A stretch of 64,000 nt of DNA from Lysinibacillus boronitolerans JCM 21713 = 10a = NBRC 103108 (GCF_000772935.1 NZ_JPVR01000081.1:186001-250000), one strand, 5' to 3'. Shown: positions 52,851-61,318, counted from the first letter of the stretch. Translations and numbers: made by a program. The notes: generated by a model not told the origin, from the letters alone.

Positions 52851-53036
52851 ATGAAAGAAAATTCATCCTTAGAACGTAAAAAGCAAGTGCAATTCGCAGT
52901 TGGTATGGCTGCCATTGACGGTGGAAAACCGAGCGCATTTACACAGAACCTCTTAAACCAATATGAAAATGGTCAAGTATCATCCAGCGAATTGAAACAA
53001 GCGATTGTTGAAAAATATACAAGGGCTTCACAGTAG
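52851..53036 (+). CDS. VbhA-like antitoxin of a Fic toxin
   Basis: 61 residues. ERKKQVQFAVGMAAIDGGKPSAF aligns with the inhibitory helix of VbhA-type antitoxins, and NQYENGQVSSSELKQAIVEKY with their C-terminal helices. The usual inhibitory motif (S/T)xxxE(G/N) reads MAAIDG here, so the Ser/Thr is Met and the Glu is Asp. The ATG at 52851 has GAGGGG before it. It directly precedes the fic gene (3-bp gap). Confidence 0.75.
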   Translation: MKENSSLERKKQVQFAVGMAAIDGGKPSAFTQNLLNQYENGQVSSSELKQAIVEKYTRASQ

Positions 53037-53039
53037 TTT

Positions 53040-53642
53040 ATGGACCCATATATTTATCCTAATACAAATGTCTTAATCAACAAATTAAATATTCGAGATG
53101 AACAACTATTGATTGACGTTGAAGCACAACTGTTAATCGCTGGGATTATAGATATTTCTTCTATCACGCAGGATATTGACTTCCACAAATATAAAAGTCT
53201 CCAAACGATTCATCACTTCCTTTTTCATGAGCTATATTCATGGGCAGGAGAATTCCGCACAGTCAATATTTATAAAAGTGAACATGTTTTAAATGGATTA
53301 TCTGTTGCTTATAGTGATAAAGATCACATTGTATCTGATTTAAAAACTATTTTCAGTTGGTCTAAATCTAAGCAATGGAAGTATTCTAATCCTCGCCTTG
53401 TTGAGGACTTTTCTTCATTTATGACAAAACTTTGGCGTGTTCATCCTTTCCGAGAAGGAAATACACGAACGGTATCGATTTTCATGAAGCTTTTTGCTGA
53501 AGCAAATAGGCTAGACTTCAATGCTCAATTGCTCTCACAGTATGCAGGATATTTACGAAATGCACTAGTTCTTTCAGCAGTAGAAGAAGCTCCGGAACCA
53601 CAATATTTATTGAAGAATGACAGATGCTCTGGATGTAGCTGA
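53040..53642 (+). CDS. Fic-domain AMP-transferase toxin with C-terminal frameshift
   Basis: 200 residues. The Fic flap hairpin is near GEFRTVNIYKS (70-80) and the active motif is HPFREGNTRT (His135). The normal motif has G after GN and an R further on; here T, and VSIF replaces the second half. After EPQYLLK the frame ends quickly (NDRCSGCS). The +1 frame beginning at the ATG at 53617 continues MTDALDVADFNKFKADD for 42 codons to 53745, a natural Fic C-terminus. One extra A near 53615 explains this. The core is intact; the toxin may be weakened or inactive. Confidence 0.8.
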   Translation: MDPYIYPNTNVLINKLNIRDEQLLIDVEAQLLIAGIIDISSITQDIDFHKYKSLQTIHHFLFHELYSWAGEFRTVNIYKSEHVLNGLSVAYSDKDHIVSDLKTIFSWSKSKQWKYSNPRLVEDFSSFMTKLWRVHPFREGNTRTVSIFMKLFAEANRLDFNAQLLSQYAGYLRNALVLSAVEEAPEPQYLLKNDRCSGCS

Positions 53643-53745
53643 TTTCAATAAATTTAAGGCTGACGATGAAACGTCTAGTAATTATCAAGTAATTGGGCGT
53701 TATGATGTTTCCAAGTATAAAGAAAAGCCCTTTGAAACGGATTAA

Positions 53746-54031
53746 GGAATGATTTATTTACAGATTAAGTATGTTTTAGTTATTTAATACGCTAAAAAGG
53801 ATGTTGATTTGTAATTGAATCATCATCCTTTATATATATTTCGCAAAAGGGATCAATTAATTCATTTAAAACCTTTTACTCTTAGAAAAATCACCTCCTA
53901 ATTGAAATTTAGTTTTTAACCCCATATTCAATCGAAGGTGTATTTTTTTATTTGTCTATACTGTTGAGGTCAGTCCTCAACATCAAGTTTCCACTTTTTA
54001 TACACCTACTAGTTTTTTCTAGCTGCTTCTC
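53746..54031. other. Intergenic stretch with hairpins
   Basis: Besides the terminator below it holds GTTGAGG-TCAGT-CCTCAAC (53963-53981). It also holds a minus-strand frame without a start codon reading KVLNELIDPFCEIYIKDDDS (about 53885-53800), possibly a gene remnant. No supported gene. Confidence 0.35.
53796..53831 (+). terminator. Terminator of the antitoxin/fic operon
   Basis: AAAGGATG-(TTGATT) / (GAATCAT)-CATCCTTT stem followed by TATATATATTT. Confidence 0.7.
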
Positions 54032-54541
54032 CTATCCTTGAAAATAATAATCCAATACTTCCTGAGGGGTATGGAAAACTTTATTGCTTTGCGTTTTATA
54101 AAGAAATTTGGGATTTGTACAGGCTTTCTCCAAACTTTTTGCTTGCTTTAGCTTATCTGTCATTTGCTCAATAATATCTGTGTAGCCATCGAGCTGGTTT
54201 GAAATTTTTGGTAGCATTGTCGGTGAAATATCTAGAACAATAGAGACTTGATCCTCAGCATAACTATTTAAATTGATAAAAAAGCATTCTTCCAAATGCT
54301 TTGAATGCTTATCTACATTAATGACAGCCTCTTGATAATTGGCGATTAACCCTGTTGATGTATTCGTAATGGTAAAGCCTTGCTGTGTCAAATGCTGTTC
54401 AACCAGCTTTAAAAACTGCTCGACCTCTTCATCTAGCTTCGGTGTAACAGTTGATTGAATTAAATCATTACACTTCTGATAAATGGTATCAATTTCAGAC
54501 TGTTTTTCTACAAGTAATTTAAAATTGGACATTGAATACAC
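54032..54541 (-). CDS. Hypothetical soluble protein
   Basis: 169 residues with a helical N-terminus (KLLVEKQSEIDTIYQKCNDLIQ), an alpha/beta middle part (GFTITNTSTGLIANYQEAVINVDK) and a helical end (NKVFHTPQEVLDYYFQG). No family is recognised. The start is GTG, placed by GGGGAG seven bases upstream; an ATG three codons later is possible. Single gene, divergent to the Nudix gene. Confidence 0.55.
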   Translation of the reverse strand: MYSMSNFKLLVEKQSEIDTIYQKCNDLIQSTVTPKLDEEVEQFLKLVEQHLTQQGFTITNTSTGLIANYQEAVINVDKHSKHLEECFFINLNSYAEDQVSIVLDISPTMLPKISNQLDGYTDIIEQMTDKLKQAKSLEKACTNPKFLYKTQSNKVFHTPQEVLDYYFQG

Positions 54542-54626
54542 GCTTCATCTCCCCTTTTTACTAAGGTAGACATTCATGAAGCGTTTTAGTCATGATCACG
54601 AAAAATAACAATTAAAGGAGAAGTCG

Positions 54627-55079
54627 ATGATTAGAAATTCTATCAAAGCCATCATCATCATGGACGGGAAACTATTACTAACAAAAAATCAAGATGTCGA
54701 GGGCTACTTTTATCTTTGCCCTGGTGGCGGACAGGAGCATGGAGAGACCTTTCACAAAACGTTGCAAAGGGAATGCCTTGAGGAAATTGGGTCCTCTGTT
54801 CAGATTGGAGAGCTATTATTTATCCGAGAATACATCGGACAAAATCATGAGCATGCCGCCTTTGATGCAGACGTACATCAGGTAGAATATTATTTCCTCT
54901 GTCAGGTAAATAAGCAAGCTTGTCAACCAACAAATCCAGATAGTCTTCAAATTGGGGCACAATGGATACCAATTGAAAAGCTTCATACTTATCGACTTTA
55001 CCCAAAAGCGCTTATCCAACCGCTACAGCAGTTTATACGAGGACAACAAACAACAATCTATTTGGGTGATGTCAATTAA
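54627..55079 (+). CDS. Nudix hydrolase
   Basis: 150 residues. The Nudix box runs from GGGQEHGETFHKTLQRECLEEIG (about 33-55), with all Glu ligands of the GX5EX7REUXEEXGU motif present. The rest is one Nudix fold; IGAQWIPIEKLHTYRLYPKAL is the usual C-terminal helix. It hydrolyses a nucleoside diphosphate linked to another group; the substrate is unknown. AAAGGAGAAGTCG precedes the ATG. Confidence 0.88.
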   Translation: MIRNSIKAIIIMDGKLLLTKNQDVEGYFYLCPGGGQEHGETFHKTLQRECLEEIGSSVQIGELLFIREYIGQNHEHAAFDADVHQVEYYFLCQVNKQACQPTNPDSLQIGAQWIPIEKLHTYRLYPKALIQPLQQFIRGQQTTIYLGDVN

Positions 55080-55083
55080 AACA

Positions 55084-55106
55084 GGCTGTCTATAGAATAG
55101 ACAGCC
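55084..55106 (-). terminator. Terminator of the small GNAT gene
   Basis: A 10-bp perfect stem, GGCTGTCTAT / ATAGACAGCC, with a 3-nt loop, followed on the minus strand by TGTTTT. It lies between convergent genes. Confidence 0.75.
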
Positions 55107-55111
55107 AATTC

Positions 55112-55555
55112 TTAAGCAAGCACTTTCACCATCGTATAGTAGCTACTGCCTGGTGGATAATCTTTAATTTCGCCCACTACTTGATAGCCATGTGCCTCAT
55201 AAAAGGTACGCGCCTGAAACTCGTAGGTTGTTAGTAGGGCCTTTGTTGCCCCCATATCCTTCGCTACCCATTCTGCTTGTGCTAAGAGCTTTTTGCCCAT
55301 ACCCTTTCCACGATATTCTTCACTAAACCAAAATTTATGTATTTCCACCCATCCCCAGTAGACTTCAGCCGTTATACCACCTATCCATTGCTGTTGTTGA
55401 TCTGTGACGATCAACTGTAAAGGAAGAACCGCACCTTGCTGTCTACTTTCACGATGATGAAGAGATTGCTCATTATTATAGGCACGAATTTTTTCGCTTA
55501 AAAAATTCGTAAAATCCTCATGCTGTTCTCGTAAAACCTCTACTTGATATTCCAT
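55112..55555 (-). CDS. GNAT N-acetyltransferase
   Basis: 147 residues. IGGITAEVYWGWVEIHKFWFSEEYRGKGMGKKLLAQAE is the core: strand 4 and 5 with the acetyl-CoA loop YRGKGMGKKLL near residue 83. TTYEFQARTFYEAHGYQVVGEI closes the fold. The short length suggests a small-molecule or drug acetyltransferase; the substrate is unknown. It lies ten bases after the MazG-like gene on the same strand, so the two are probably cotranscribed. Confidence 0.82.
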   Translation of the reverse strand: MEYQVEVLREQHEDFTNFLSEKIRAYNNEQSLHHRESRQQGAVLPLQLIVTDQQQQWIGGITAEVYWGWVEIHKFWFSEEYRGKGMGKKLLAQAEWVAKDMGATKALLTTYEFQARTFYEAHGYQVVGEIKDYPPGSSYYTMVKVLA

Positions 55556-55565
55556 CTTGCTCCTC

Positions 55566-55895
55566 CTATTCGTAACGTTTTATCAGCTTGTCTTGATGCG
55601 CAGCAAAGATCTCTTCTAATGGAATATCGTACTGATTGGCAATCACTATAAGATTTCCTAGGACATCCCCTAGCTCTTCAATAAGCTCCTGTTTATTTTC
55701 TTCAAAGGATTGTGTTTTTTCATCTGGTCGATCTCTACCAATCTCGATTGCTCGAATCGCCCTTGCTACCTCACCTGTTTCTTCTGCCAAGAAGCCGATA
55801 CGTGTAAAAATATTAAGCTCTGACCAGCCACGTGCTTCATAATAATCCTTTACCCAGCGTTGAAATTCATTTAGTTCCAATTTCGTTTCCTCCAT
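55566..55895 (-). CDS. MazG-like nucleotide pyrophosphohydrolase
   Basis: 109 residues. The metal-binding EExxE in LAEETGEVARAIRA and ELGDVLGN (E...D) of the MazG/dUTPase-like all-helical fold are present, as is WSELNIFTRIGF. It hydrolyses non-canonical or excess nucleoside triphosphates to monophosphates. The ATG at 55895 has GAGG six bases upstream; the frame extends five codons further to a TTG without a better site. Confidence 0.85.
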   Translation of the reverse strand: MEETKLELNEFQRWVKDYYEARGWSELNIFTRIGFLAEETGEVARAIRAIEIGRDRPDEKTQSFEENKQELIEELGDVLGNLIVIANQYDIPLEEIFAAHQDKLIKRYE

Positions 55896-55959
55896 TTCCT
55901 TCCTCTTCAAAATAAATTATACTATAAAAGAATTTGATCAGATATGGAGGAAATCAGCT

Positions 55960-56535
55960 ATGAAAAGTATTGCCGTATTTTGTGGATCCAGTCTAGGCGC
56001 ATCTGACGCTTATCGTCAAGGCGCGATTTTACTAGGTAAAGAATTAGCCAAAAGACAAATTACGCTTATTTATGGTGGTGCTTCTGTAGGCATCATGGCA
56101 ACAGTAGCGAATACAGTGCTAGAAGAAGGCGGCAAGGTCATTGGGGTGATTCCGACATTATTAGAAGAACGTGAAATTGCGCATCAACAGCTGACGGAGC
56201 TGATTGTTGTAAAGACGATGCATGAGCGTAAAAGTAAAATGATGGAATTAGCAGATGGCTTTATCGCCCTACCTGGTGGACCTGGAACATTAGAGGAATT
56301 TTTTGAAGTATTTACGTGGAATCAAATCGGTCTGCTTCAAAAACCTTGTGCTATTTTCAATATGGAACGCTATTTTGATTTATTAATATCATTCTTTGAC
56401 CATATGCAAAATGAACAATTTTTAAAAGCACAATATCGTGAGGCACTTATTGTTGATGAGGACGCAGCAGCACTATTAGATAAATGCGAAAGCTTTGTTC
56501 CTCCAGCAGTGAAAACTTATGAATTAAGCAAATAA
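55960..56535 (+). CDS. yvdD: LOG-family protein (YvdD-like)
   Basis: 191 residues, Rossmann fold with the LOG motif PGGPGTLEEFFE near residue 105 and HERKSKMMELADGF before it. IAVFCGSSLGAS and IYGGASVGIMA bind the phosphate part. Bacillus YvdD belongs to the cytokinin-activating/nucleotide 5'-monophosphate phosphoribohydrolase family. The ATG has GGAGG upstream; a terminator follows. Divergent to the MazG gene. Confidence 0.9.
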   Translation: MKSIAVFCGSSLGASDAYRQGAILLGKELAKRQITLIYGGASVGIMATVANTVLEEGGKVIGVIPTLLEEREIAHQQLTELIVVKTMHERKSKMMELADGFIALPGGPGTLEEFFEVFTWNQIGLLQKPCAIFNMERYFDLLISFFDHMQNEQFLKAQYREALIVDEDAAALLDKCESFVPPAVKTYELSK

Positions 56536-56541
56536 TAAAAT

Positions 56542-56579
56542 GGTGAGGCTGGACCTAATTGGACTAACCTCACCTTTTT
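56542..56579 (+). terminator. Rho-independent terminator
   Basis: GGTGAGG / CCTCACC stem with a long loop and TTTTTC tail, six bases after the stop of yvdD. Confidence 0.8.
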
Positions 56580-56637
56580 CATTCCCTACTATTCAAAATG
56601 ATCCTATAATTGGTTTAAGAACTAGGAGGCGATGACT

Positions 56638-57063
56638 ATGCAAAACAAAAGATTAATCTGGTCGTTCGGATTACTAGTAATCATTTTGCTACTTGTGTTT
56701 TATCGTAAACCGCACATTTCCTTTCATGATGCTTTACCTGAATTAAATACAGATAGTATTCACACCGTTCTGATTTCAGATACAAGAGAAAAATCGTATT
56801 ATATGGATGCAAAGGAAACAGAGCAACTGATCTCAATACTAGATAATCTAGTGATGAAAAAGAAATTTATACCGAATATACCCGCATTTAATACGGATGC
56901 TTATTTGATTTTCACTTCACCCAATACAAATGAGTCTTTTACAATCAAATTGGATTATGCTAGAAATATCATTGGTATTAACGTGCATCCTAAAAATATG
57001 AAGCAATACATTGTCGTGGACAATACTGATTTATTTTTATTTGTTCAAAGCTTCTTAAACTAA
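56638..57063 (+). CDS. Hypothetical membrane-anchored protein
   Basis: 141 residues. One N-terminal helix (about 8-22), then an extracellular domain of some 110 residues with no recognised family. SIHTVLISDTREKSYYMDAKETEQLISILDNL suggests an alpha/beta fold like that of some sporulation or YfhO-type lipoproteins without the lipobox. The second ATG (56638) has the better spacing to AGGAGG. Function unknown. Confidence 0.55.
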   Translation: MQNKRLIWSFGLLVIILLLVFYRKPHISFHDALPELNTDSIHTVLISDTREKSYYMDAKETEQLISILDNLVMKKKFIPNIPAFNTDAYLIFTSPNTNESFTIKLDYARNIIGINVHPKNMKQYIVVDNTDLFLFVQSFLN

Positions 57064-57080
57064 TCAGGTGGCTATATTAT

Positions 57081-57278
57081 TTATCTATTGATTTCATCAT
57101 CCCGCCTTTTCACTGCTACCACAGCAATCAATACCATTCCAAGCTTCACCAGGCCAATAATGGCATACAGACTAAATGAAAGAATCATTGGTAATAAGAC
57201 GAACCACCACGACCATGTTATGACTTCTGTTAGCTTTAATACGATAAAGACAATCGTCAGCACCTCAGCAATGCCCAT
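57081..57278 (-). CDS. Small TMEM185/Fxf-like membrane protein
   Basis: 65 residues, two hydrophobic helices with the pattern FIVLKLTEVITWSWWFVLLPM. This tryptophan-rich stretch is typical of the transmembrane Fragile-X-F-associated-like small proteins often seen in Bacillus genomes and phages. Role unknown. AAGGTGG lies seven bases before the ATG. Confidence 0.65.
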   Translation of the reverse strand: MGIAEVLTIVFIVLKLTEVITWSWWFVLLPMILSFSLYAIIGLVKLGMVLIAVVAVKRRDDEINR

Positions 57279-57396
57279 CTTTTCACCACCTTACACCCTA
57301 TTCTTGACTATATAGTAACTATATACCTTACGATAAGGAACATCGAAGGAAAAAATTTCATTATTTTTTCTAAATCATACAACAGGAGGAAGTACG

Positions 57397-58374
57397 ATGA
57401 CGAATATTTTTGTAAAAAGTGAGTTTGCTCCTTTAAAACGAGTCGTCATGGCTCAATCGGAATTTGCTTTTCCAGCTAAAGAGGCTCCGACAGATGATGA
57501 TTTTTTAACAGAAGAAACATTAGCGCTTTATGAAAGCGTAAATACACTAGGAAAAAATTTTAAGGACGTCTTTCCAGAAAGACAGCAGCAATGGGAATTG
57601 GAACGTGCAAATTTAAAAAAAGTATTAGAAAAATACGGTGTAGAAGTACAGGTACCAAGACGTTTAACAGACTATGAAAAAGAGGTAGGAAAAGAAGATG
57701 GCTATAGCAATTTCTTCGTTCGCGATCCCTTTTTCACCATCGGCCATCTCTTAATCGAGGTCTCCCTTCGATTCCCACATAGACGCAACGAAATTTTGCC
57801 AGTGCGCAATCTTTTAGCACAGGAAGCAAACGAAAATCAATGTTTCTATGTCTCCATTCCAAAGCCTGATACGGCAGATGGTTTAGATTCTGAAGCTGGC
57901 CCGTTTTTAGAGGGCGGTGATGTGTTAGTGTTAGATAAAACGATTTTCATCGGGAATTCAGGACTAGCCTCCAATAAAAATGGTGTGCAATGGCTGCGTA
58001 ATTTAGCACGTAACTTTGATTATATGGTGGTCGAAGTGCCGCTTCATCCAACCATTCTCCATCTCGACTGTGCGCTTAGCCTCGTTAGAGAGGGTCTAAT
58101 GATTGTCTGCGAGGAAGCACTCCTTGATGGTATTCCCGAACAGCTAAAAGATTGGGATAAAATTCACGTTTCCCTAGAGGATGCCGCCAAACTTGCTACT
58201 AACGGGTTACCTATTAATGAAGAAGTCTACATTACAGACAAAGAATTTACATGGATTGGTGAGCAATTAGCAAAGAGAGGTATCACCGTAGAATATGTTG
58301 ATTTTACGATTTCTCGAAGCTTTGGCGGTTCTTTTAGATGTAGTACACAACCCCTATTACGCACGGATCTCTAG
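57397..58374 (+). CDS. Amidinotransferase/dimethylargininase-fold enzyme
   Basis: 325 residues of the pentein fold. The conserved parts are FVRDPFF near residue 108, EGGDVLVLDKTIFIG near residue 167, the catalytic His in HPTILHLDCAL near residue 225 and the catalytic Cys in GGSFRCSTQPLLR at the end. The family includes arginine deiminases, dimethylargininases and glycine/inosamine amidinotransferases; the sequence alone does not say which. ACAGGAGGAAGTACG precedes the ATG. Probably one transcription unit with the YkuS gene 80 bp downstream. Confidence 0.82.
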   Translation: MTNIFVKSEFAPLKRVVMAQSEFAFPAKEAPTDDDFLTEETLALYESVNTLGKNFKDVFPERQQQWELERANLKKVLEKYGVEVQVPRRLTDYEKEVGKEDGYSNFFVRDPFFTIGHLLIEVSLRFPHRRNEILPVRNLLAQEANENQCFYVSIPKPDTADGLDSEAGPFLEGGDVLVLDKTIFIGNSGLASNKNGVQWLRNLARNFDYMVVEVPLHPTILHLDCALSLVREGLMIVCEEALLDGIPEQLKDWDKIHVSLEDAAKLATNGLPINEEVYITDKEFTWIGEQLAKRGITVEYVDFTISRSFGGSFRCSTQPLLRTDL

Positions 58375-58454
58375 AAATTATCTCTCCCAGCTAAAAATAG
58401 TATGAATAATGCGCAACCTGAAATGGCACATTATTTGTAGGAGGTGGACAAGAA

Positions 58455-58700
58455 ATGTCTAGAATTATTGGTGTGGAACAATCATTATCAAATATCGAGG
58501 ATGCTTTAAAAGCACAGGGCTATGAAGTCATCCAGCTTCGCAATGAAGAGGATGCGAAAAAATGTGATGCTTGTATTATTACAGGTCAAGATCGCGATGT
58601 CATGGGAATTAGTGATCCAGTCATTGAAGGCCCTGTGATCGATGCGAATGGACTTTCGGCAAACGAGGTCGTTCAACGCGTCCAAAAATATTTCCACTAA
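58455..58700 (+). CDS. ykuS: YkuS-family protein (UPF0180)
   Basis: 81 residues. SRIIGVEQSLSNIEDALKAQGYEVIQL, then CDACIITGQDRDVMGI and the LSANEVVQRVQKYF end match the UPF0180/YkuS family across its full length. Function unknown. GTAGGAGGTGG lies before the ATG, and a terminator follows. Confidence 0.88.
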   Translation: MSRIIGVEQSLSNIEDALKAQGYEVIQLRNEEDAKKCDACIITGQDRDVMGISDPVIEGPVIDANGLSANEVVQRVQKYFH

Positions 58701-58706
58701 AACCAC

Positions 58707-58747
58707 AAGTGCTGTCTTCATGTCATTTTTGACAAGAGCAGCACTTT
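58707..58747 (+). terminator. Hairpin terminator
   Basis: AAGTGCTG / CAGCACTT stem with an inner loop, a weak T tail (TTTCC), seven bases after ykuS. Confidence 0.6.
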
Positions 58748-58831
58748 CCTACATACAAATGGTCTCTACTTATAATACCTTGCGTTCTTGTACAAACTAA
58801 TATACATGAACTTCAAAAAGTAGGGAGACAT

Positions 58832-59998
58832 ATGAGCCAAAAACAGATTGCAATTGTTATTTTAATGCTTACGACTACACTACTGCTATCGGGCTGTTGG
58901 GATGTAACAGAGCCACAACGCATGTATTACGTACAAGGTGTCGGGGTTGACTATAAGGATAATGAATATACAGCATACCTACAAATTATCAACTTTGCTA
59001 ACGTAGCGAAAACGGAATCAGCTAATCCAAATGCTGCCCCTACCGAAATTGGCCAAGCGAAGGGAAAGACAATAGAAGAAGCCATTTACAAATTGTATCG
59101 TTCAATGGACCAAGAAGTATTTTGGGGACATATGACCTTTCTTCTTTTCTCAGAGAGTGCTATGAAAGATGAACATGCTATTGCGGTTATTGATACTTTT
59201 TTACGCTTTCGCGAGACCAGATATCATATTTGGGTTTACTGTACCCAAGATCCTATTGAGGATGTTTTATTAGTTTCTCCATTGTTAGAGAAATCACCAA
59301 CTGCTGCCAAATTAAGTAATCCCAAAAATACAGCGAAACAGGAGTCATTTGTAGAGCCTGTCAATTTAAGACAACTAGTCATTGGCTTAAATGAGCCCAA
59401 CCACGAAATGAAAATTCCTTACGTAACTGTCAACGAAAACTGGGAAACAATGGATGGCCCTAAAACAGAAACCGTTTTTTCAGGTGTCGGTATTCTTTCA
59501 AAGGATAGTTTTAAGGGTTATATTAAAGGCAAATCCGCTCGTGGAATTGAATGGATGAACGATAAAACAAAGCAAGGTGAAATTACCGTTGAATTGGAAA
59601 ATAATGAAAAAAGTGATTACCTAACCGTCGATATTAAAAAGCTCGATGTAAAAGTCAAGCCAATTGTCAAAGGTAATGATGTAAAGTTTGAGGTAAATTT
59701 AAAATTCGATACGATTTTAAATGGTTTTAAAGGGAAGCTAGCACCCAATCAGGTAAGAAAAAAAGTAGAAAAAGCCGTCAAGGAAGAAATTCTAACTACC
59801 TTTGAGGAAGGACTAAAAATGGATGCGGATGTCTTTCGTCTATCCGAATACCTCTACCGTAGTAATGTAAAGGCCTGGAAGAGATTAGAGAAGGATGGCA
59901 AAATTCCTTTAAGCAAAGACTCCATTAGCAAAATCCATATTCATATTAATAAAGTAAGCCCTGGCCGTAAAACATTTGCAGAAACGATTACCGAATAA
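58832..59998 (+). CDS. Ger(x)C-family spore germination lipoprotein
   Basis: 388 residues. The signal ends in LLLSGCWD (lipidated Cys near residue 22), the GerAC hallmark. The N-terminal domain has YYVQGVGVDYKDNEYTAYLQ and FWGHMTFLLFSE (Glu near 108); the C-terminal Ger(x)C domain (about 205-380) ends with WKRLEKDGKIPL. GerC is the lipoprotein subunit of nutrient receptors made by GerA and GerB. No gerA or gerB homologue is near, so this is an orphan C subunit. GTAGGGAGACAT precedes the ATG. Confidence 0.88.
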   Translation: MSQKQIAIVILMLTTTLLLSGCWDVTEPQRMYYVQGVGVDYKDNEYTAYLQIINFANVAKTESANPNAAPTEIGQAKGKTIEEAIYKLYRSMDQEVFWGHMTFLLFSESAMKDEHAIAVIDTFLRFRETRYHIWVYCTQDPIEDVLLVSPLLEKSPTAAKLSNPKNTAKQESFVEPVNLRQLVIGLNEPNHEMKIPYVTVNENWETMDGPKTETVFSGVGILSKDSFKGYIKGKSARGIEWMNDKTKQGEITVELENNEKSDYLTVDIKKLDVKVKPIVKGNDVKFEVNLKFDTILNGFKGKLAPNQVRKKVEKAVKEEILTTFEEGLKMDADVFRLSEYLYRSNVKAWKRLEKDGKIPLSKDSISKIHIHINKVSPGRKTFAETITE

Positions 59999-60003
59999 CA
60001 GGT

Positions 60004-60036
60004 AGAGACCATCCAAAATGGCATGGTCTCTTTCTT
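60004..60036 (+). terminator. Rho-independent terminator
   Basis: A 9-bp stem, AGAGACCAT / ATGGTCTCT, followed by TTTCTT, five bases after the gerC stop codon. Confidence 0.85.
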
Positions 60037-60105
60037 ATGGCCACCTTGTCATGCTATATTAATGGAAAAGATCAGGAAACTTTCTACAGATAGGAGTTTG
60101 AGACG

Positions 60106-60453
60106 ATGATAAAAGGTTTTGGCGGAATATTTTGGCGAACTAAAAATCTAGAGGTTGTGAAGAAATGGTACAATGAAGTCTTGATGATTGAAATAAACGA
60201 TTGGAATGGGACAATCATTAAACCCCATGAAGGCAATGAAACGATCTTTTCTTTTTTCAATGAACAGGACAGTTATTTTCCCACAGAACAACAAGTAATG
60301 TTGAATTTCCAAGTACATGATTTAAACGATATGTTAAAGCATCTTGAACATCTGGATATTCCCCTTGCAAAACCTCTAGAAAGTAGCGAATTTGGGAAGT
60401 TTATTTGGATTAAAGATCCAGAAGGTCGACTGATTGAGCTTTGGGAGAAGTAG
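60106..60453 (+). CDS. VOC-family (glyoxalase-like) protein
   Basis: 115 residues with the beta-alpha-beta-beta-beta pair of the vicinal-oxygen-chelate fold: FGGIFWRTKNLEVVKKWYNEVL at the N-terminus and IWIKDPEGRLIELWEK at the C-terminus. The last Glu is a usual metal ligand; the first His ligand is absent (GGIFW), so metal binding may differ. Substrate unknown. GATAGGAGTTTGAG precedes the ATG. Confidence 0.8.
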   Translation: MIKGFGGIFWRTKNLEVVKKWYNEVLMIEINDWNGTIIKPHEGNETIFSFFNEQDSYFPTEQQVMLNFQVHDLNDMLKHLEHLDIPLAKPLESSEFGKFIWIKDPEGRLIELWEK

Positions 60454-60488
60454 TTTGTAGTCTTTCCTAAATACGGTCACAATAAATA

Positions 60489-60523
60489 AGAGCATGTTTT
60501 GACATATAATCAAAACATGCTCT
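60489..60523. terminator. Strong bidirectional terminator
   Basis: A 14-bp perfect stem, AGAGCATGTTTTGA / TCAAAACATGCTCT, with a 7-nt loop, between the convergent VOC (+) and HhH-like (-) genes. T-rich sequence follows on plus. Confidence 0.85.
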
Positions 60524-60550
60524 TTAAGTTTTTTATTTAATCCTACACGG

Positions 60551-61318
60551 CTATACACTTTGCTTTTTCTCTTCAAGCGAGGGGAACCCAGCTCGAGACC
60601 ACAGCCATAATGGCGTATGAATATCGATTGGGGCGATCTCTGTTCCTTTGAGTGCTTGCTCCCATGCATTCGCTACAACTCTCCGATCATTCGCTCCCCC
60701 ATCTAATACCTCATCCATACATAACCCCAATTTAACAGTTGCTTTCATTATATGTGTATCTGGAGCTATTGTTATAAGCTCACGAGAACGCCACCTAATA
60801 GATGCGTAATTTTCCAAAACATATAGCCAGTAATTGAAAATTTTAGGTCCAGATAAATAGGGGAATTCCGCTTTGCGAGTATGTTGCATCAGCTCTTTTA
60901 AAATAGCAATATCAAAGTGAGCAGATTCGATCAGCCCCTGTACATCTCCGTTTGCTGAGGAATTTACAATACCTTTCGCTACTCGCTGCCATATCTCAGG
61001 GTGTCGATTAGGTTGTAAACCAACACGATGAAGTAATAATGCTTCGCGTAAATCATGAATATCACAATTTGCGGCTATTTTAGGATGAAAAATCCATGCT
61101 GTTTTTTCATCCTGATAAGCCTTTACAACAGATTCCCACAACGTATAAGAATTTCGTTGATAATTCAAAGCCATTGCTAGCGTTAACACATGAAGTAAAT
61201 CTGCATCTTCTACAACACCCTTTAAAACATCTTCAGGCATTACTTCCCCACCAAGTTCTCCTTCTTCATACATCTCCAATAAGGTTCTAACCTTCTTTAA
61301 TAATTGTACATTTAGCAT
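60551..61318 (-). CDS. Putative HhH-GPD superfamily DNA glycosylase-like protein
   Basis: 255 residues, all-helical. AEFPYLSGPKIFNYWLYVL near residue 147 resembles the helix-hairpin-helix LxGxxxK motif, and IAPDTHIMKATVKLGL near residue 185 the catalytic DTH(I/V) of the endonuclease III/OGG superfamily. The N-terminal part (LTLAMALNYQRNSYTLWESVV) would be the substrate side. The assignment is inferred from these two motifs. Single gene between terminators. Confidence 0.5.
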   Translation of the reverse strand: MLNVQLLKKVRTLLEMYEEGELGGEVMPEDVLKGVVEDADLLHVLTLAMALNYQRNSYTLWESVVKAYQDEKTAWIFHPKIAANCDIHDLREALLLHRVGLQPNRHPEIWQRVAKGIVNSSANGDVQGLIESAHFDIAILKELMQHTRKAEFPYLSGPKIFNYWLYVLENYASIRWRSRELITIAPDTHIMKATVKLGLCMDEVLDGGANDRRVVANAWEQALKGTEIAPIDIHTPLWLWSRAGFPSLEEKKQSV

